Positions 1 through 10,599 of a stretch of 64,000 nt of DNA are shown piece by piece. The stretch spans positions 366,040,271 to 366,104,270 of the forward strand of contig NC_080672.1 in NCBI RefSeq assembly GCF_030247195.1, given 5' to 3'. Source of the stretch: Topomyia yanbarensis. Its lineage: Eukaryota; Arthropoda; Insecta; Diptera; Culicidae. The notes below the pieces were generated by a model. The model was not told the origin of the DNA, ran no database searches, and worked only from the letters and a program-made list of their open reading frames with translations. The translations under genes were made by a program, and so were the position numbers. Positions within the stretch are counted from its first letter, which is position 1. Each line of letters opens with the position of its first letter.

Positions 1-5
1 AAACA

Positions 6-859
6 GTGGCACCACCGAAAGTGAGGGAATCTCACGAGGCGAAAGACAAACCCCAGGGGACGCCTCTCTCTCTACACCGAAGAGGCCAAGAGCTTCTCCA
101 GGTGATGCAAGACCATGAGCGAACGAAGCAGCTACTAACGTGGATGAAAGCAGCAAATGGGAAGTCGTCGGCAGCACAAAACGGAGGGCGAACAATAAGG
201 ATAGGTCCGAAAAGCGAAAGCGTCTCAAGGGACGAAAGCTAACGATGACTCATACGAGGAGGTACTGCGCGCAATGAGGACAAACCCGGTACTCAAAGAG
301 CTGGGCTCAGATGTCAAGAAAATCAGGCGCACCCGAATCCGAAGAGATGATTCTGGAACTGAAAAAGGATCCGAAGTCAAACAGCTATACTTATAAAGAG
401 CTCACCGAGAAACGTATGGGTGAAGCGGTGAGAGCCTTGTGCCCAGAGGCAACCATCCAATGTAAGGACCTGGATGAGATATCCTTGGAAGAAGAACTAA
501 GAGAAGCTCTGGAAAAGTGCAGATGATGATACGAATGAGGAAGGGACCCTTCAGCACGCAAGCGGCTTCAGTTAGGCTTCCAGTCGAAGCAGCAAACAAG
601 GCACTTAAAATGGGGAAGATCAAAGTTGAGACCGGAAGTGTGCTTCAAGTGGCAAAAGTTCGGCCACCTGGCGAGAAACTGCAGTGGACCTGACAGGAGC
701 AAATTATGCAGAAGGTGCGAGGAAGAAGGCCACATGACAAAAGACTGCCGGCAGGCTCCGAGATGTCTGATCTGCGCAACTGAAGAAGGTAACAACCACG
801 TTACAGGAGGCACACGATGTCCGGCCTTCAAACAGGCGACTGCAACGAAGTCACAGTAA
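6..859 (+). pseudogene. R1-like ORF1 (gag) remnant with CCHC zinc knuckles
   Basis: Three frame-shifted pieces (6-242, 311-526, 626-859) form a typical LINE gag, whose product binds element RNA in the ribonucleoprotein. The last piece carries the knuckles: CFKWQKFGHLARNC, CRRCEEEGHMTKDC and a longer CLIC...H...C finger. In the first knuckle the second cysteine is replaced by Trp (CFKW instead of the usual CxxC), so that finger could not bind zinc normally. The upstream part is charged and gives no recognisable domain. A stop and frame changes separate the pieces, so no functional protein is expected. Confidence 0.8.
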
Positions 860-861
860 AG

Positions 862-1445
862 ATAACGCAAATCAACCTCAACCACCGCGGCAATCTGTAG
901 TGAAGTCTAAATGCGATATAGCTATCATTTTGGAGCCTTACCGTATCCCGGCCAGCGATGGAAACTGGATAGCTGATAACGCAAAATCAGCGGCGATTTG
1001 GACGACGGGGAGATATCCATTTCAGGAAGTGGTTTATCGTGCGGATGAAGGCTTTGTAATCGCCAAAATCAATGGAGTCTTCTTCTGCAGCTGCTACGCA
1101 CCTCCGCGGTGGACGACCGATCGATTCACAGAAATGTTCGATAAGCTGACGGAAGAGATTATCGATCAGAGACCTGTCGTTATAGCTGGCGATTTCAGCG
1201 CTTGGGCAGTAGAATGGGGCAGCCGCTTTACCCACTCAAGGGTGAGTAGTATACTCGAGGCCTTTGCAAAGCTGAACGTAGAAGTTGCAAACGATGGTAC
1301 AACCAGCACCTACCGCCGCGACGGACGACATTCAGTTATTGACGTTACCTTCTGCACCAAATTGGACAGTGTGCGAGGGGTACATCCACAGCGACCACCA
1401 AGCGATACACTATCGGAAGCAATAGGCAGTCGGAAGCGCGTGTGA
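862..1445 (+). pseudogene. R1-like ORF2 endonuclease domain remnant
   Basis: The frame opens with ITQINLNH at about 865, the usual start of R1-clade ORF2. After a stop at 897 it continues with CDIAIILEP, GDFSAWAVEWGS and SVIDVTFC, which correspond to the E, GDFNA and SxxDxTF blocks of the apurinic-type endonuclease that nicks target DNA. In the first block the catalytic Asn of GDFNAW has become Ser (GDFSAW). The frame shifts near 1440 into the RT-proximal linker. It is a pseudogene of copy A. Confidence 0.82.
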
Positions 1446-2577
1446 ACCAATCAAACGAGCGGAGGTGGAAAGCAACGAAGTTCGACAAGGGAGTTTTCGT
1501 CGAGGCGTTGAAGCGTGAGTGCAATCACATTGACTTCAGTGTAGGCAAAGTGATAACGGCATTAGCAAGAGCGTGCGATGCAGCCGTGCCAATAGAAGGT
1601 AAACCAAGGTACAGTCGCTGCCCAGCATTCTGGCATGCTGCCACCGAGCCCGTAGGAAGATGCAGAGAGCACGAAACGTCGCAGAAAGAGAAGTTCTAAG
1701 CCAACGCACAAGGAGGCAAGAGCCGCACTTAACAAGGAAATCAAGCTCAGTAAGAAAGTCTGCCTAGAAGAGCTTTACCGCAACGCAAACTCAAATCCGT
1801 GGGGCGACGCCCATAGAGTTGCCATGGCGAAGATAAGAGGACCGGCAGTAGCACTGGATAGGTGCCCGGAGAGGATGAAAGTTATCGTAGAAGCGCTATT
1901 TCCACAGCATGAACCGACGGCCTGGCCGCCCACGCCGTACGGAACGCAGTATGACTACGAAGAAGAGGTTCGGGAAACCAACAAGGAGCTGATGGTAGTG
2001 GCAAAATCCTTGAGAACCAAGAAGGCCCCGGGACCAGACGGTATCCCCAACGTGGCTCTGAAAACAGCAATCCTATCGAACCCGGATAAGTTTAGGACTG
2101 CGTTGCAAAAGTGCATCGACGATGGTCATGGTCGACATCTGGAAGCGACAAAACCTAGTGCTATTGCCGAAGCCAGACAAGCCCCCTGGAGATCCTTCAG
2201 CATACAGGCCGATATGCCTGTTGGATACAGTCGGCAAGGTGCTTGAAAGAGTAATCCTTAACAGGCTTACAACATACACAGAGGAAGAGAATGAACTATC
2301 CAATATGTAGTTCGGTTTCCGGAAAGGTAAATCCACCGTGAATGCAATACGAACGGTTGTGGAAACTAGGGAGGCTACGCAGAAGCAAAAGAGAAGAGGT
2401 AACCGCTACTGCGGTGTTGTTACACTGGAAGTAAAAAACGCCTTCAACAGCGCTAGTTGGGCCGCAATCGATGATTCGCTGCACAGACTGCGTGTTCCCG
2501 ACTATCTCTGTAGGATTCTGGGGAGCTACTTCCAGAACCGACAACTGATCTACGAAACTGGTGGGATAACGCTGTAA
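1442..2577 (+). pseudogene. R1-like ORF2 reverse transcriptase remnant
   Basis: Pieces in different frames give the linker (AVPIEGKPRYSR), then RT block 1 KKAPGPDGIP near 2020, block 2 PPGDPSAYRPICLLDTVGK near 2190, and block 3 FGFRKGKSTVNAIRT near 2310. That last block is preceded by an in-frame TAG where QFGF is expected. Next comes block 4 LEVKNAFNSASW near 2430, then YFQNRQLIYETGG. The catalytic FADD block is absent because copy A is deleted just downstream. This is the polymerase that copies element RNA at the nicked target. Confidence 0.82.
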
Positions 2578-2589
2578 ACGGACCAATTG

Positions 2590-2815
2590 ACTAATTCCAT
2601 GCCTGTCGATGTGGGTGAAAAGAGCGCACGGTGAGGTGAACTGTTTCAAAAAGTATCTGAACAGGTTCGGCCACACGAGTTCGCGGTTCTGCAACACGTG
2701 CGGTGATGCAGAGAAAACGCCTGAGCACGTGGTCCTCGAATTCCCGCGATTCGAGCACGAGCAAAACAAAATGCGAACCATTTTCGGTGAGGACGTTAAC
2801 ATGATCGGAAAGTAG
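2590..2815 (+). pseudogene. R1-like ORF2 C-terminal zinc-finger remnant
   Basis: The frame gives KRAHGEVNCFKKYLNRFGH, then CNTCGDAEKTPEHVVLEFPRFE. This is the CCHC-type finger at the end of R1-clade ORF2, where the usual spacing is CxxC...H....C. The last cysteine is replaced by Phe (VLEFPRF; the second copy at 12250 keeps VVECPRF). It lies directly after the deletion junction of copy A and is followed by a stop and the 3'UTR. Confidence 0.75.
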
Positions 2816-2824
2816 CACCGGCAA

Positions 2825-3240
2825 ATGGTCGTCAGAGCGCCTGTGAACTGGAAGTCACCCTCCACCCAGAATCGCAGGACCGACCTTGGTTTCTGCCCGG
2901 GTAGCATCGGTTTCGGAAGATCTTCCACTGCCGGGGACCTCTTCGTCGGAGTAGGAAAGATCCACCGTCGGGGACTATTCCGAGTAATCCGTAGCGAATC
3001 ACCGGCTTGAATCGCCAGGCCACCAGTGAACAGGACGCAATCCTCCACCCGGAATCGTTGGACTGACCTCCGCATTCTGCCGGACTACATCGACATTCTT
3101 TCGTCGGGGAACTCTCCGCCGAGGTAGGCTAGCTCCACTGTCGGGACTACCGGAATCGCTGGATCGACCACGATATACAACTGGTCATCGTAGAGCGGAG
3201 CGCATGTAGAATATCATGCCGTGTAGGTCTGATATAGCGG
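2825..3240 (+). other. R1-like 3'UTR with internal tandem units
   Basis: GC-rich, non-coding. Two diverged direct units start near 2840 and 3025. Each has the order 'gaactgga/gaacagga', 'cctccaccc(a/g)gaatcg', 'gaccgacct/gactgacct', 'ctgcc(c/g)', 'ctccactgtcggggac/ctccactgtcgggac'. A related sequence follows the C-terminal region of the second R1-like copy at 12420-12700, supporting the 3'UTR assignment. The unit repetition may reflect slippage during target-primed reverse transcription (inference). Confidence 0.55.
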
Positions 3241-3247
3241 TTATGAC

Positions 3248-3286
3248 ACCAGCGAAATCTAGCGCGACCAGCTAGATTTCGCTGGT
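3248..3286. repeat. Perfect 15-bp inverted repeat (hairpin)
   Basis: Arms ACCAGCGAAATCTAG (3248-3262) and CTAGATTTCGCTGGT (3272-3286) are exact reverse complements around a 9-nt loop. It lies at the presumed 3' end of R1-like copy A. It could be a 3' RNA structure of the LINE or a separate palindromic insertion. Confidence 0.8.
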
Positions 3287-3524
3287 CTCATAGGCTAGAA
3301 TCAAGTGAAGTGCATTAGCACGCCTTCTCCCGAAGTAGTCATTTCAAATGGAATGCGGGGGTTCAGGCAAATGTCGGACTCCTTGGTAGAGTTTAGAGGA
3401 GTAGGGTTCAGAATTATCTTCTCTGTTCAGAGTCCCTCACTCTAGCACACGATGGACGAAATCGGTAGTATGGTCTAACTACTGAACGTGTGTTGAGTCG
3501 GCGTAGAAGCTTTACCACCAAGTA

Positions 3525-3555
3525 AAAAACCTGTTTTAATCCACCTAGTGGTGCG
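3525..3555 (-). repeat. Terminal stub of the (TG)n interspersed repeat
   Basis: On the minus strand this reads CACTAGGTGGATTAAAAC followed by AGGTT, matching the right-hand end of the long repeat at 45900-45935 (CTAGGTGGATTAAAACAG). Only this end is recognisable here, directly upstream of the second R1-like copy. The adjoining 3290-3524 holds nothing I can assign. Confidence 0.55.
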
Positions 3556-3559
3556 AGGG

Positions 3560-4325
3560 ATGGGCGGTTTCCGTGTTCAAGAGGTGATGGATAGCACACA
3601 CGAAGGTTTCGTGATCGCCAGGATCAACGACGTATTCGTGTGTAGCTGTTATGCTCCTCCACGGTGGACACCAGCGCAGTACAACCGGATGCTGGAGGCA
3701 CTAACTGACTCGTAAGTCGGGCGAACGCCGGTTGTTATAGGAGGAGATTTTAACGCTTCGGCTGTGGAATGGGGTAGCAGACTGACCAACGCAAGAGGGC
3801 CTATTGGAAGCACTGGCGAAACTGGACGTAAAGCTGTGCAACGAAAGTTCCGCTAGCACATTCCGTAAAGAGGGCAGGGTAACATTCTGCATCGCGTCGC
3901 TGTTTGATAACATGAATGGGCGAGTTAGTGAGCAGTACGCACATACTGACCACGAAGCGATCCACTACACTATTGGTTGGCGAAATTGTACGGTAACGCC
4001 GAGGACTGGCGAGATCCAGAAGCTGGTGTTGCTGCCAAAACCAGGAAAATCACCAGGAGATTCAGCATCGTATCGGCCTATATGTCTGCTGGATATTCTC
4101 GGCAAGCTCCTGGAAAGGGTTATCCTCAACAGGCTGACGAACTACGCTGAAAGTGAGAAAGGAATATCGCAGAGGCAGTTCGTGTTCCGGAAAGGGATAT
4201 CGACGGTGGAAGCCATCCGCACAGTCATCGCGAGTGCGGAGAAAGCATTGAAGCAAAAGAGAAGGGGTAATCGCCACTGCGCCGAGGTAACGATAGACGT
4301 GAAGAACGCGTTCAACAATGCTAGC
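3560..4325 (+). pseudogene. R1-like copy B endonuclease to RT block 4
   Basis: Reads FRVQEVMDSTHEGFVIARIN, CSCYAPPRWTPAQYN and GGDFNASAVEWGS (endonuclease, here with the catalytic Asn retained). After a short deletion near 4000 comes LVLLPKPGKSPGDSASYRP, ICLLDILGKLLERVILNRL, RQFVFRKGISTVEAIRT (QFGF altered to QFVF) and VTIDVKNAFNNAS, the first catalytic Asp block of RT. Coding stops abruptly in NNAS at 4325, where the jockey fragment begins. A frameshift near 3800 and loss of the endonuclease-RT linker make it non-functional. Confidence 0.82.
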
Positions 4326-5200
4326 TTTGTTTATGTTTATTACCTTCACCAACAGGCCCCTTGGCCCCAATGGTGGTTTCTTAAACTAATTACATTTTAA
4401 AATTGCCAACATTTTCGCTTTTATCGCATCCCGCGCCCGGTTGAAGTCAAAGGCCGTCGCCACACTGTTAAAAATTCGCTGGAGTCCGGTAACAACGCTC
4501 TGGCAACCATATTAGCTGGCAACGGTTTTCATAGCTCGGCAGCTGAAATCTGTTTCGCCATGGGAGATGCCGAAGGGCGAAGCGTATGAACCTGCATTGA
4601 ACAGCCTCGATTCTGTCAATTCCGTTCTGGTAGTACGGATTCCAAACAGCCGAACAATATAACGTTGAGCGGGCCAACGCACAGTAAAGCGATTTAAGAC
4701 AATATACGTCCCTGAAGTTTTTCGCTATTCGGAAGATGAACCCAAGCTGTCGTGATACCTTATCCACGATGTATGAAGTATGTGGTCTGAATGTTAGTGC
4801 CGAATTCACGATGACTCCGAGATCTTTGATGTGAGAGTGTCTTGGAATAGTCGAGCTGAAGAAATGGTAGTTAAACTGAGTCGGATGACGTTTCCGCGTG
4901 AACGTAACGATTGAGCATTTGCTCGGGTTTAAAACCATTCTGTTTAGATCACACCACGTACTAAAGCTATCCAGTTCCCTCTGAAGTAGCTCGGTATCGG
5001 TTTTATCCCGTATTTGTTGAAAACATTTCATGTCGTCGGCGAAAGAAAGGCGGGGTCCTTGTAATGTGAACTGACGTCATTAAAGTAGAGGAGGAATATT
5101 ACTGGACCGAGATGGCTTCCTTGTGGTATGCCGGATGTAGCGAAGAATGGTGCAGATGTACAGTCCTTAATGTTGATTTAGAGTTGTTGGGGAGCGATCG
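4326..5200 (-). mobile_element. Jockey-clade LINE fragment (RT FADD box to C terminus)
   Basis: Minus-strand coding from about 5200 down: ATSGIPQGSHLGPVIFLLY, then after a frameshift SFADDMKCFQQI (catalytic FADD), LNPSKCSIVTFTRK, IKDLGVIVNSALTFRPH and SAVWNPYYQNGIDRIEAVQ. These are the RT palm and thumb blocks of jockey-type LINEs. It ends at 4326 with an A-rich minus-strand tail (ATAAACATAAACAAA). It is 5'-truncated in the RT and sits inside the RT of R1-like copy B, in the opposite orientation. The right boundary is uncertain by about 20 bp. Confidence 0.85.
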
Positions 5201-5796
5201 CCGTAGCGCTGCACAGAATGCAGGTTTCCAGAACCGTGTACTGGTATACGAAACGAACATGGGACAGAGGTCGATTAGGGTCACGGCGGGAGTACCTGAA
5301 GGCTCCATACTCGGCCCAACGCTATGGAATAAAATGTACGACGGAGTGTTAACACTGGAACTGCCCAGGGGAGTGGAGATTGTCATTGCTTTGCAGATGA
5401 TGTTGTCCTGACGATACCAGGCGCGATCCTTGAGGAGGTGAAGATGTTGACGGCAGAGACAATAGGCATCGTGGAAACCTGGATGGCTGACGTCAAGTTG
5501 CAACTAGCTCATCACAAGCCCTAGGTAGTGCTGGTCAGCAACCGTAAAAAATCCAGCGTGCCGAGATCATCATCGGGGGACAATCCATCCCTGCTGCAAA
5601 GACAACTAACGGAGTAAGAGGCAGCACGAGACGTCTCCTGACGGGTACCACATCCGCAATACTAAGGTATGGCGTACCGGCCTGGGCTGCTACGCTGAAC
5701 TCGAAGTGGAACCGGACGAAGTTGACAAGCATGTTGCGCCTAATAGCTATTCGTGTCGCGAGTGCGTACAGGACGATATCGTCGCAGATGGTATAC
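5200..5796 (+). pseudogene. R1-like copy B RT: FADD box to thumb
   Basis: After the jockey fragment the R1-like RT resumes: NRVLVYET, VTAGVPEGSILGPTLWN, a frameshift at the catalytic box (FADDVVLTIPG), EEVKMLTAETIGIVETWM, then SAILRYGVPAWAATLNSKW, LIAIRVASAYRTIS and SQMVY. It breaks off at 5796, exactly at the ATAC duplicated by the 6.1-kb transposon. The second half continues at 11902. Stops near 5523 and 5613 show further decay. Confidence 0.8.
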
Positions 5797-7364
5797 CGTC
5801 GTTGTTGTGCTATCTTATGACAAGCGCCATTTTGCACATTTCGAGAAAAACGATTTTTAAAGTTTGAGATTGAATATCTTGAAACTTATAAATGGTATAA
5901 ACAATTCAAAGAAGACAAATGATGCTTCTATCTATTCTGCATTAATCTCTCAAATATTACGAAAATCGGTTAACTACATTGCGAGTTTTCTTTAAAAATA
6001 TAAACAAAAGTCGGTCTCACACGTGTCATAGGTGTGTATTGATGACAAAATTTGTATGGCGTGTCATAATCGTGCATGGAACATTTTCCACAGAAAAAAA
6101 TAATCAATTATTAACTTTTATTCATATCTTTGGCTTCATTTGGTCTATAAACAATCGGTGAGATGCATTTTTAAGGAAATGAGTCAGGGAATCTAGAAAA
6201 AATAGTTATTTTTGGTTGCAGTGTTGACAAATATGCTATATTTCCAGTTTAAAACTTAAATTGCATTTTTCTCACAGTTCGTACATTTTTGTTTCGAAGA
6301 TGATTATGCCATTGTGTTTATCAGATAGTTTTACATATAAAAACATCTCATACATAAATATAATTTGAGCCAATCCCCAAACACAGTCATTTGAAGCAAA
6401 AAATTAAAAATTTCTCAGCACGTTTCTCGCTATATCTCAGTAACCAAGCAGAATGTCAAAATTCTGTAAACGCCACTTTGTAGAGATTTTTTAGACAAGT
6501 AAGGCCATTACAAATCTTTTTTAAAAATTATGTCCAAGTACAAATTTTTTTCTGAAGGGGGGGGGGGGGCAAACAAAAAATAAATATTTATTTTAATAAA
6601 CACATTTTTTTTTTCTTTTTGCATTTTCTTTCGATTGTTCTCGTGGACGTTTCCGCAGGATGATTTCGTATAGCGGGGATGAGCTATTTGTTTTACTAGA
6701 AAAATTCAAGCAAACATTACAGAATCAATCAAAAGTTCACAAAGGAAAGGAATGCTAAAGTTTTCGTTTTAAATAATTTTCCCAACAGTGCAATTTTTAA
6801 ATTCCCAATAAAAGCTTGAAAGTTCTCTAAGAACTTAATGTAAACATTTAAGAGTACTTTAAGGTATTAACTTTTGGTTGCTTGAATAGTTTTCGTTCCG
6901 TTGTGGCGGCACATGGACCGACTGTACACACAAGGCATGAAAATCGGTCAAAGGTGAACCTGCTTGATAACAATGTACAGAAACAGAATTGCAACATTTC
7001 ACTTATGGACTTTTGGAAAACATTCTGGAATGAATCCAAAGGTAAAGTGTGCGTCAATGGAATTATTCATCTCAGATATGGTTTTCTCTGATATTTTTCT
7101 CTTGTGCGAATTTCGTATACAGTAGCCTGGCGAACGTACATCCTGTGCATACTATACTTTTTCGAACTCTAGTGGAAACATCAGCTTTGGTTTATCGCTT
7201 GTGCTTGAAGACTTGTAGATTTGTTTGTTTGGTACATGATAGTAATTCGGCTCGGTTCCGTGTACATCTTCGAAATCTTTGCATTTTTCTCCATCTTGTT
7301 GCGCAGTAGGTAGCCACATCAGATAAATTCATTTGATAGTCGTACGGATTTATGAAATGTATAG

Positions 7365-7575
7365 CAATCATCAGTTCATTTTTTGCCTTTTCATATAAGG
7401 AAGACTGTGCAATCACTCTTAAATTCGACTTTTTAAGCTACACCCGGAGTGTCGAGTGTCATATACCACTAGATTCAGTTCGTCGATATCTGAAAATGTC
7501 TGTATGTTTTATAATATGGTTAAATAGCTTCAAAAGTGCATTGGCTCTAGGTGGGATTCACTTTTGTGCGTAACC
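7365..7575 (+). repeat. (TG)n interspersed repeat, left-end copy
   Basis: Begins TTTTTGCCTTTTCATATAAG and continues with TGCAATCAC, CGACTTTTTAA, a diverged CCGGAGTGTCGAGTG and TTCAGTTCGTCGATATC. This is the same order as the left ends at 43820, 45000 and 55495. Here the TG microsatellite is reduced to a short AATGTCTGTATG and the internal units are missing. It is truncated at the 3' end of R1-like copy C. Confidence 0.65.
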
Positions 7576-8253
7576 GCTACTAATAGTCCTTACTTCTCTT
7601 CCTTCCTTTTGTTCCACGAGACTGCATCGAAGTGTTATATCGTGGGGAGGCTGATTCAGTCTTAAGACAAAATGATACATTAGAGCGGTTTAGCTCCGAA
7701 CACATATCCGGCTATTCGCAGTGGTGAACTTCCGTTAGCCATTTGGCTCCCGTTTCTGTGAACCATTTAGTTCCTGTTTTCGCGAGCCATCTCAATTCCT
7801 CGTCGGAAGTTCTCCCGATACCGATGCCTGTTGCGTGAGTCATTTAGTCCCAGTCAGCTCGCAATCTTCTCGCATAGTCCATAAATTCTACACAAAGGGC
7901 CAACCAGTACTTGGCGAGGACGGTTCGGCGATACCGGATGGAGCGTAGCTTCTGGTTCGCTGCTTCCGGTTCGTTGAAAACTCGACGACCCACCGCTGGT
8001 GCTTCACTCGACCTACTCGTTCTTGTCCCTGACGGTGAAACTAGTCTGCTCACATGCTTCGGTCCGGCGATTCCAGCTGGTTCGTGGTGCCCAGTACACT
8101 GGCGCCTCAAACAAAGCTGTGGTTGCTCTCACAGCCTTCCGCTTAACATAATCATCATAACTTTAAAAGTTCAAATCGATTATATATTTTCCGACCGCGC
8201 TGTCTTTCGGCTGCTAGTCATCACCAACTCTGTTTTATGATGGGCAATCGTCC

Positions 8254-8473
8254 CGAGCAAACGAAAAGCCCATGGGTGTTTGAAATGGGTTCAACCCATG
8301 AAAACACCATCACCATGGTCCAGTAGATCCCATATAAAATACCATATGTTGGTGTATTTATGGGTTATTGAGACCATTTTATGGTGTCTTGATGGTTGTG
8401 AATATTGGCACGGACCATGTTTAAGGTCTTTTCAAGGGGCTATATGGTGTTTGAACCCATGAGTATTTGCTCG
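8254..8473. mobile_element. 220-bp MITE with CGAGCAAA ends
   Basis: Inverted ends CGAGCAAACG...CCCATGGGTG and, reverse-complemented, CGAGCAAATACTCATGGGT. Internal ATGGGTT and GGTGTTT motifs recur near both ends (GTTTGAAATGGGTTC and GTGTTTGAACCCAT). It lies in R1-like copy C directly after its FTDD box. No clear target duplication was found, so the superfamily is unassigned. Confidence 0.55.
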
Positions 8474-9387
8474 AAGTCTCCGTGTCGAGTGTCTCCTCTT
8501 CTAGCGATTGTCCGATTACTTGGAACACCACATCATCCGTGAAGCCGAAAATCGTTATATCTCTGGGAAGGTTAGCTTCAATACTCCATCGTACACTGCG
8601 TTCCACAGCGTCGAGTCGAGGAACGTCAGTTGTAGTTGTGATTCTCCCTTGTCTGTCTCGTAGATCAGTGTTCGGTACTGAAAGTAGCTCTATAATATCC
8701 TGCAGAGTTACTCATGCTGTACAGCGAATGGGCGATTGCTTCCCAGCTAGTACTATTGAAGCATTCTTCACGTCTAAGGGAACCACCACGCAAAAACGAT
8801 ATCCTTATCTCTGCTGTCTCCAAAGCTCCCACAACCGTTTGGATGGATTTCACTCTAGACCTGCCTATAAGGAAGCCGAATTACATGAGATGCCGTTCTC
8901 ACGGTCCGCGTACTTCGTTAGCTTGTTCAGGATTACTCCTTCTCTCTAACATTACCAAGGGATATATTGACTACGCTGAAAGATCTCCATGTTGTCCCGG
9001 CATCGGAAACAACATCAGCTTTTGTCGCTTCCAATTATCGGATCGTTTTGAACATATCCGGGCTCTCATGTATCACTTCACTTTTATGGCTTTCGCCATC
9101 TCGATAAGCTGTTTGTTGGTAAATCGATCTTCATCTTTGTGATCATCCTCCTCACTGTACGGCGAAAATAGATTCATGTTGTGGGGAAAACCTTTCGATG
9201 GTGACCTCCATCTTTTCCGGGCACCTTTCAGGTGGTGCAGCTGAGCCTTTTATCTTTGTTATGCCAACTTTGTAGGTCTCTCCTAAGGAAATTCGCGTTG
9301 GCTTTGTGGCAAGGCTTTCTTGTACAGCTTGACTGCTTTGTTGAGAGCGGTTCTTGCAGCTCGCTTCCCTTGAGCTTTCTGACTTCT

Positions 9388-10599
9388 GTTTTAATTTTAA
9401 ATATATTTGACACGGCTCAATGCGTTAGCACAACTGAGCCGTGGAGCGCACCTTGGGGGTCATTTGGTCCGTCTTCTCTCGCGTTTTCGTTTACGTCCAT
9501 GTCATCATCGGTACTGCATTCATCTTGCTCATCGTCGGATGTTCTTATTTGTTGTTTGTGCTTACGGGTCGCTATTGTAAATCTTTCTTCATTGGTATTA
9601 GATTCCTTATTGGTGGTGTTGGTTGTTAGTTTGGAAACATTTGCTGTAATCGTTGTTACTTCGATGTTGGTAATGGCAGTTGGTTTAGTGGTACTGGGGC
9701 CGATCGTTGTTGAGCTGGTGCTTGTGAATGCCCGGTCCGCAGCAGTTGGTTTACCAGCTGGTTGTGGTTTAACATACGATGATTGTATACCGGCTTTGGT
9801 CGTATCAGGTGGGATTTCTTTAGCATTCTCTGCGCAAGGTTTCCCGTGGTGTAGCGGATGATCACAATATTGACAGGTAGGAATCTGTCCTGGGTGCGTG
9901 ACTAGTATTCGTTGAGAATATTCAACACCATGAGGTGATTTGCATGTGAAATTCAAGTAAGAGGGAATAGGTTTTGCCGGACGCATTCTCACCACACGAA
10001 CGCCGTTGCGGAGTCTTGGGAAGAAGTTCCTCCAAGTATCTTCCTTAACACTATTCACCTCTCCGTATTTTGACAGGATTTGTTTGATAGCGAAGGAACT
10101 AGTACGTGGTGCCAGGTCATGTATCTTTATTTCAATACTGTCAACATCTATATACGTTGGGATACTGTATAAAATATCATTACATTCGATGACGTGTTTC
10201 ATGTTGTTCTGGGAAGCGAATGATTCTGCTTGACTAATGTTTTTTAACATATTCAGTACCGCATGACGTAAATGGTGGAATTGCACCGCATAAAGTACCG
10301 CAAGCTACGTTGAACTTCAAGTTCACCTTCAACATTTGCTCCCCTTCATGAATTGATGGTATTACCGGATATTTCGTGTAGTCAACAGCAACACAGTTTG
10401 CCCGCATCGTGATATACTTTTGCTTTGCATTGTCACTCATTGTTTGTTCACGTTTCACACACTAGGCAGAAGGAATCAATTTTTGCCTTTGCAAATAGAC
10501 CGAGCGTCGCGCGGGTAAATTTGATTATTTGCCCTGCTATTGCAGCGGAGCGATTTCTAGCTTCTGAACTGAGCGAGATGAGAAACCGAAGTGATCTCC
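9388..10599 (-). mobile_element. ORF1-only LINE derivative (HAL1-like) with 7-bp target duplication
   Basis: A complete-looking insertion holding only a LINE ORF1. It is flanked by GACTTCT at 9381-9387 and 10600-10606 and sits inside the R1-like copy C linker. In the minus-strand direction it has about 160 nt of 5' leader, the ORF1 (10440-9417), a 9-bp-arm hairpin CACGGCTCA...TGAGCCGTG (about 9411-9443) overlapping the ORF1 stop, and an AT-rich tail ATATATTTAAAATTAAAAC. There is no endonuclease or RT. Ordinary LINE truncation removes the 5' end and keeps ORF2, so this structure is unusual: it resembles mammalian HAL1 elements or an internally deleted LINE mobilised in trans. Confidence 0.7.
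9417..10440 (-). pseudogene. LINE ORF1 (gag-like) with RRM-like region and one CCHC knuckle, frameshifted
   Basis: The start ATG at 10440 gives MSDNAKQKYITMRANCVAVD. A frameshift between about 10286 and 10234 moves to the frame ending at 9417. The second part has IEIKIHDLAPRTSSFAIKQI...YGEVNSVKED (resembles an RRM-type RNA-binding fold), then VTHPGQIPTCQYC with a CxxCxxxxHxxxxC knuckle (CQYCDHPLHHGKPC), and a Thr/Ser/Asn-rich tail with an acidic end. This organisation is found in ORF1 of Loa-, I- and jockey-type LINEs; I cannot fix the clade. Apart from the single frameshift the roughly 340-codon frame is open, suggesting relatively recent insertion. Confidence 0.75.

Larger units (their letters stand above)
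1..3340 (+). mobile_element. R1-like non-LTR retrotransposon, copy A (degenerate, internally deleted)
   Basis: A decayed LINE reading left to right: gag-like ORF1 with CCHC knuckles, AP-type endonuclease, reverse transcriptase, a C-terminal zinc-finger piece and a GC-rich 3'UTR. The order and motifs fit the R1 clade. The 5' end lies outside the window. All reading frames are broken by stops and frameshifts. About 1 kb is missing near 2578: RT block 4 (YFQNR then YETGG) jumps directly to the C-terminal KRAHGEVN and TCG...PEHVV region, while the second R1-like copy in this window still has the intervening FADD box and thumb. It sits in what I infer to be a Spn intron, antisense to the gene. Confidence 0.85.

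Noticed and set aside
9232..9861. 209-codon plus-strand frame
   Set aside because: Antisense shadow of the ORF1 frame, which has a recognisable CCHC knuckle on the minus strand.
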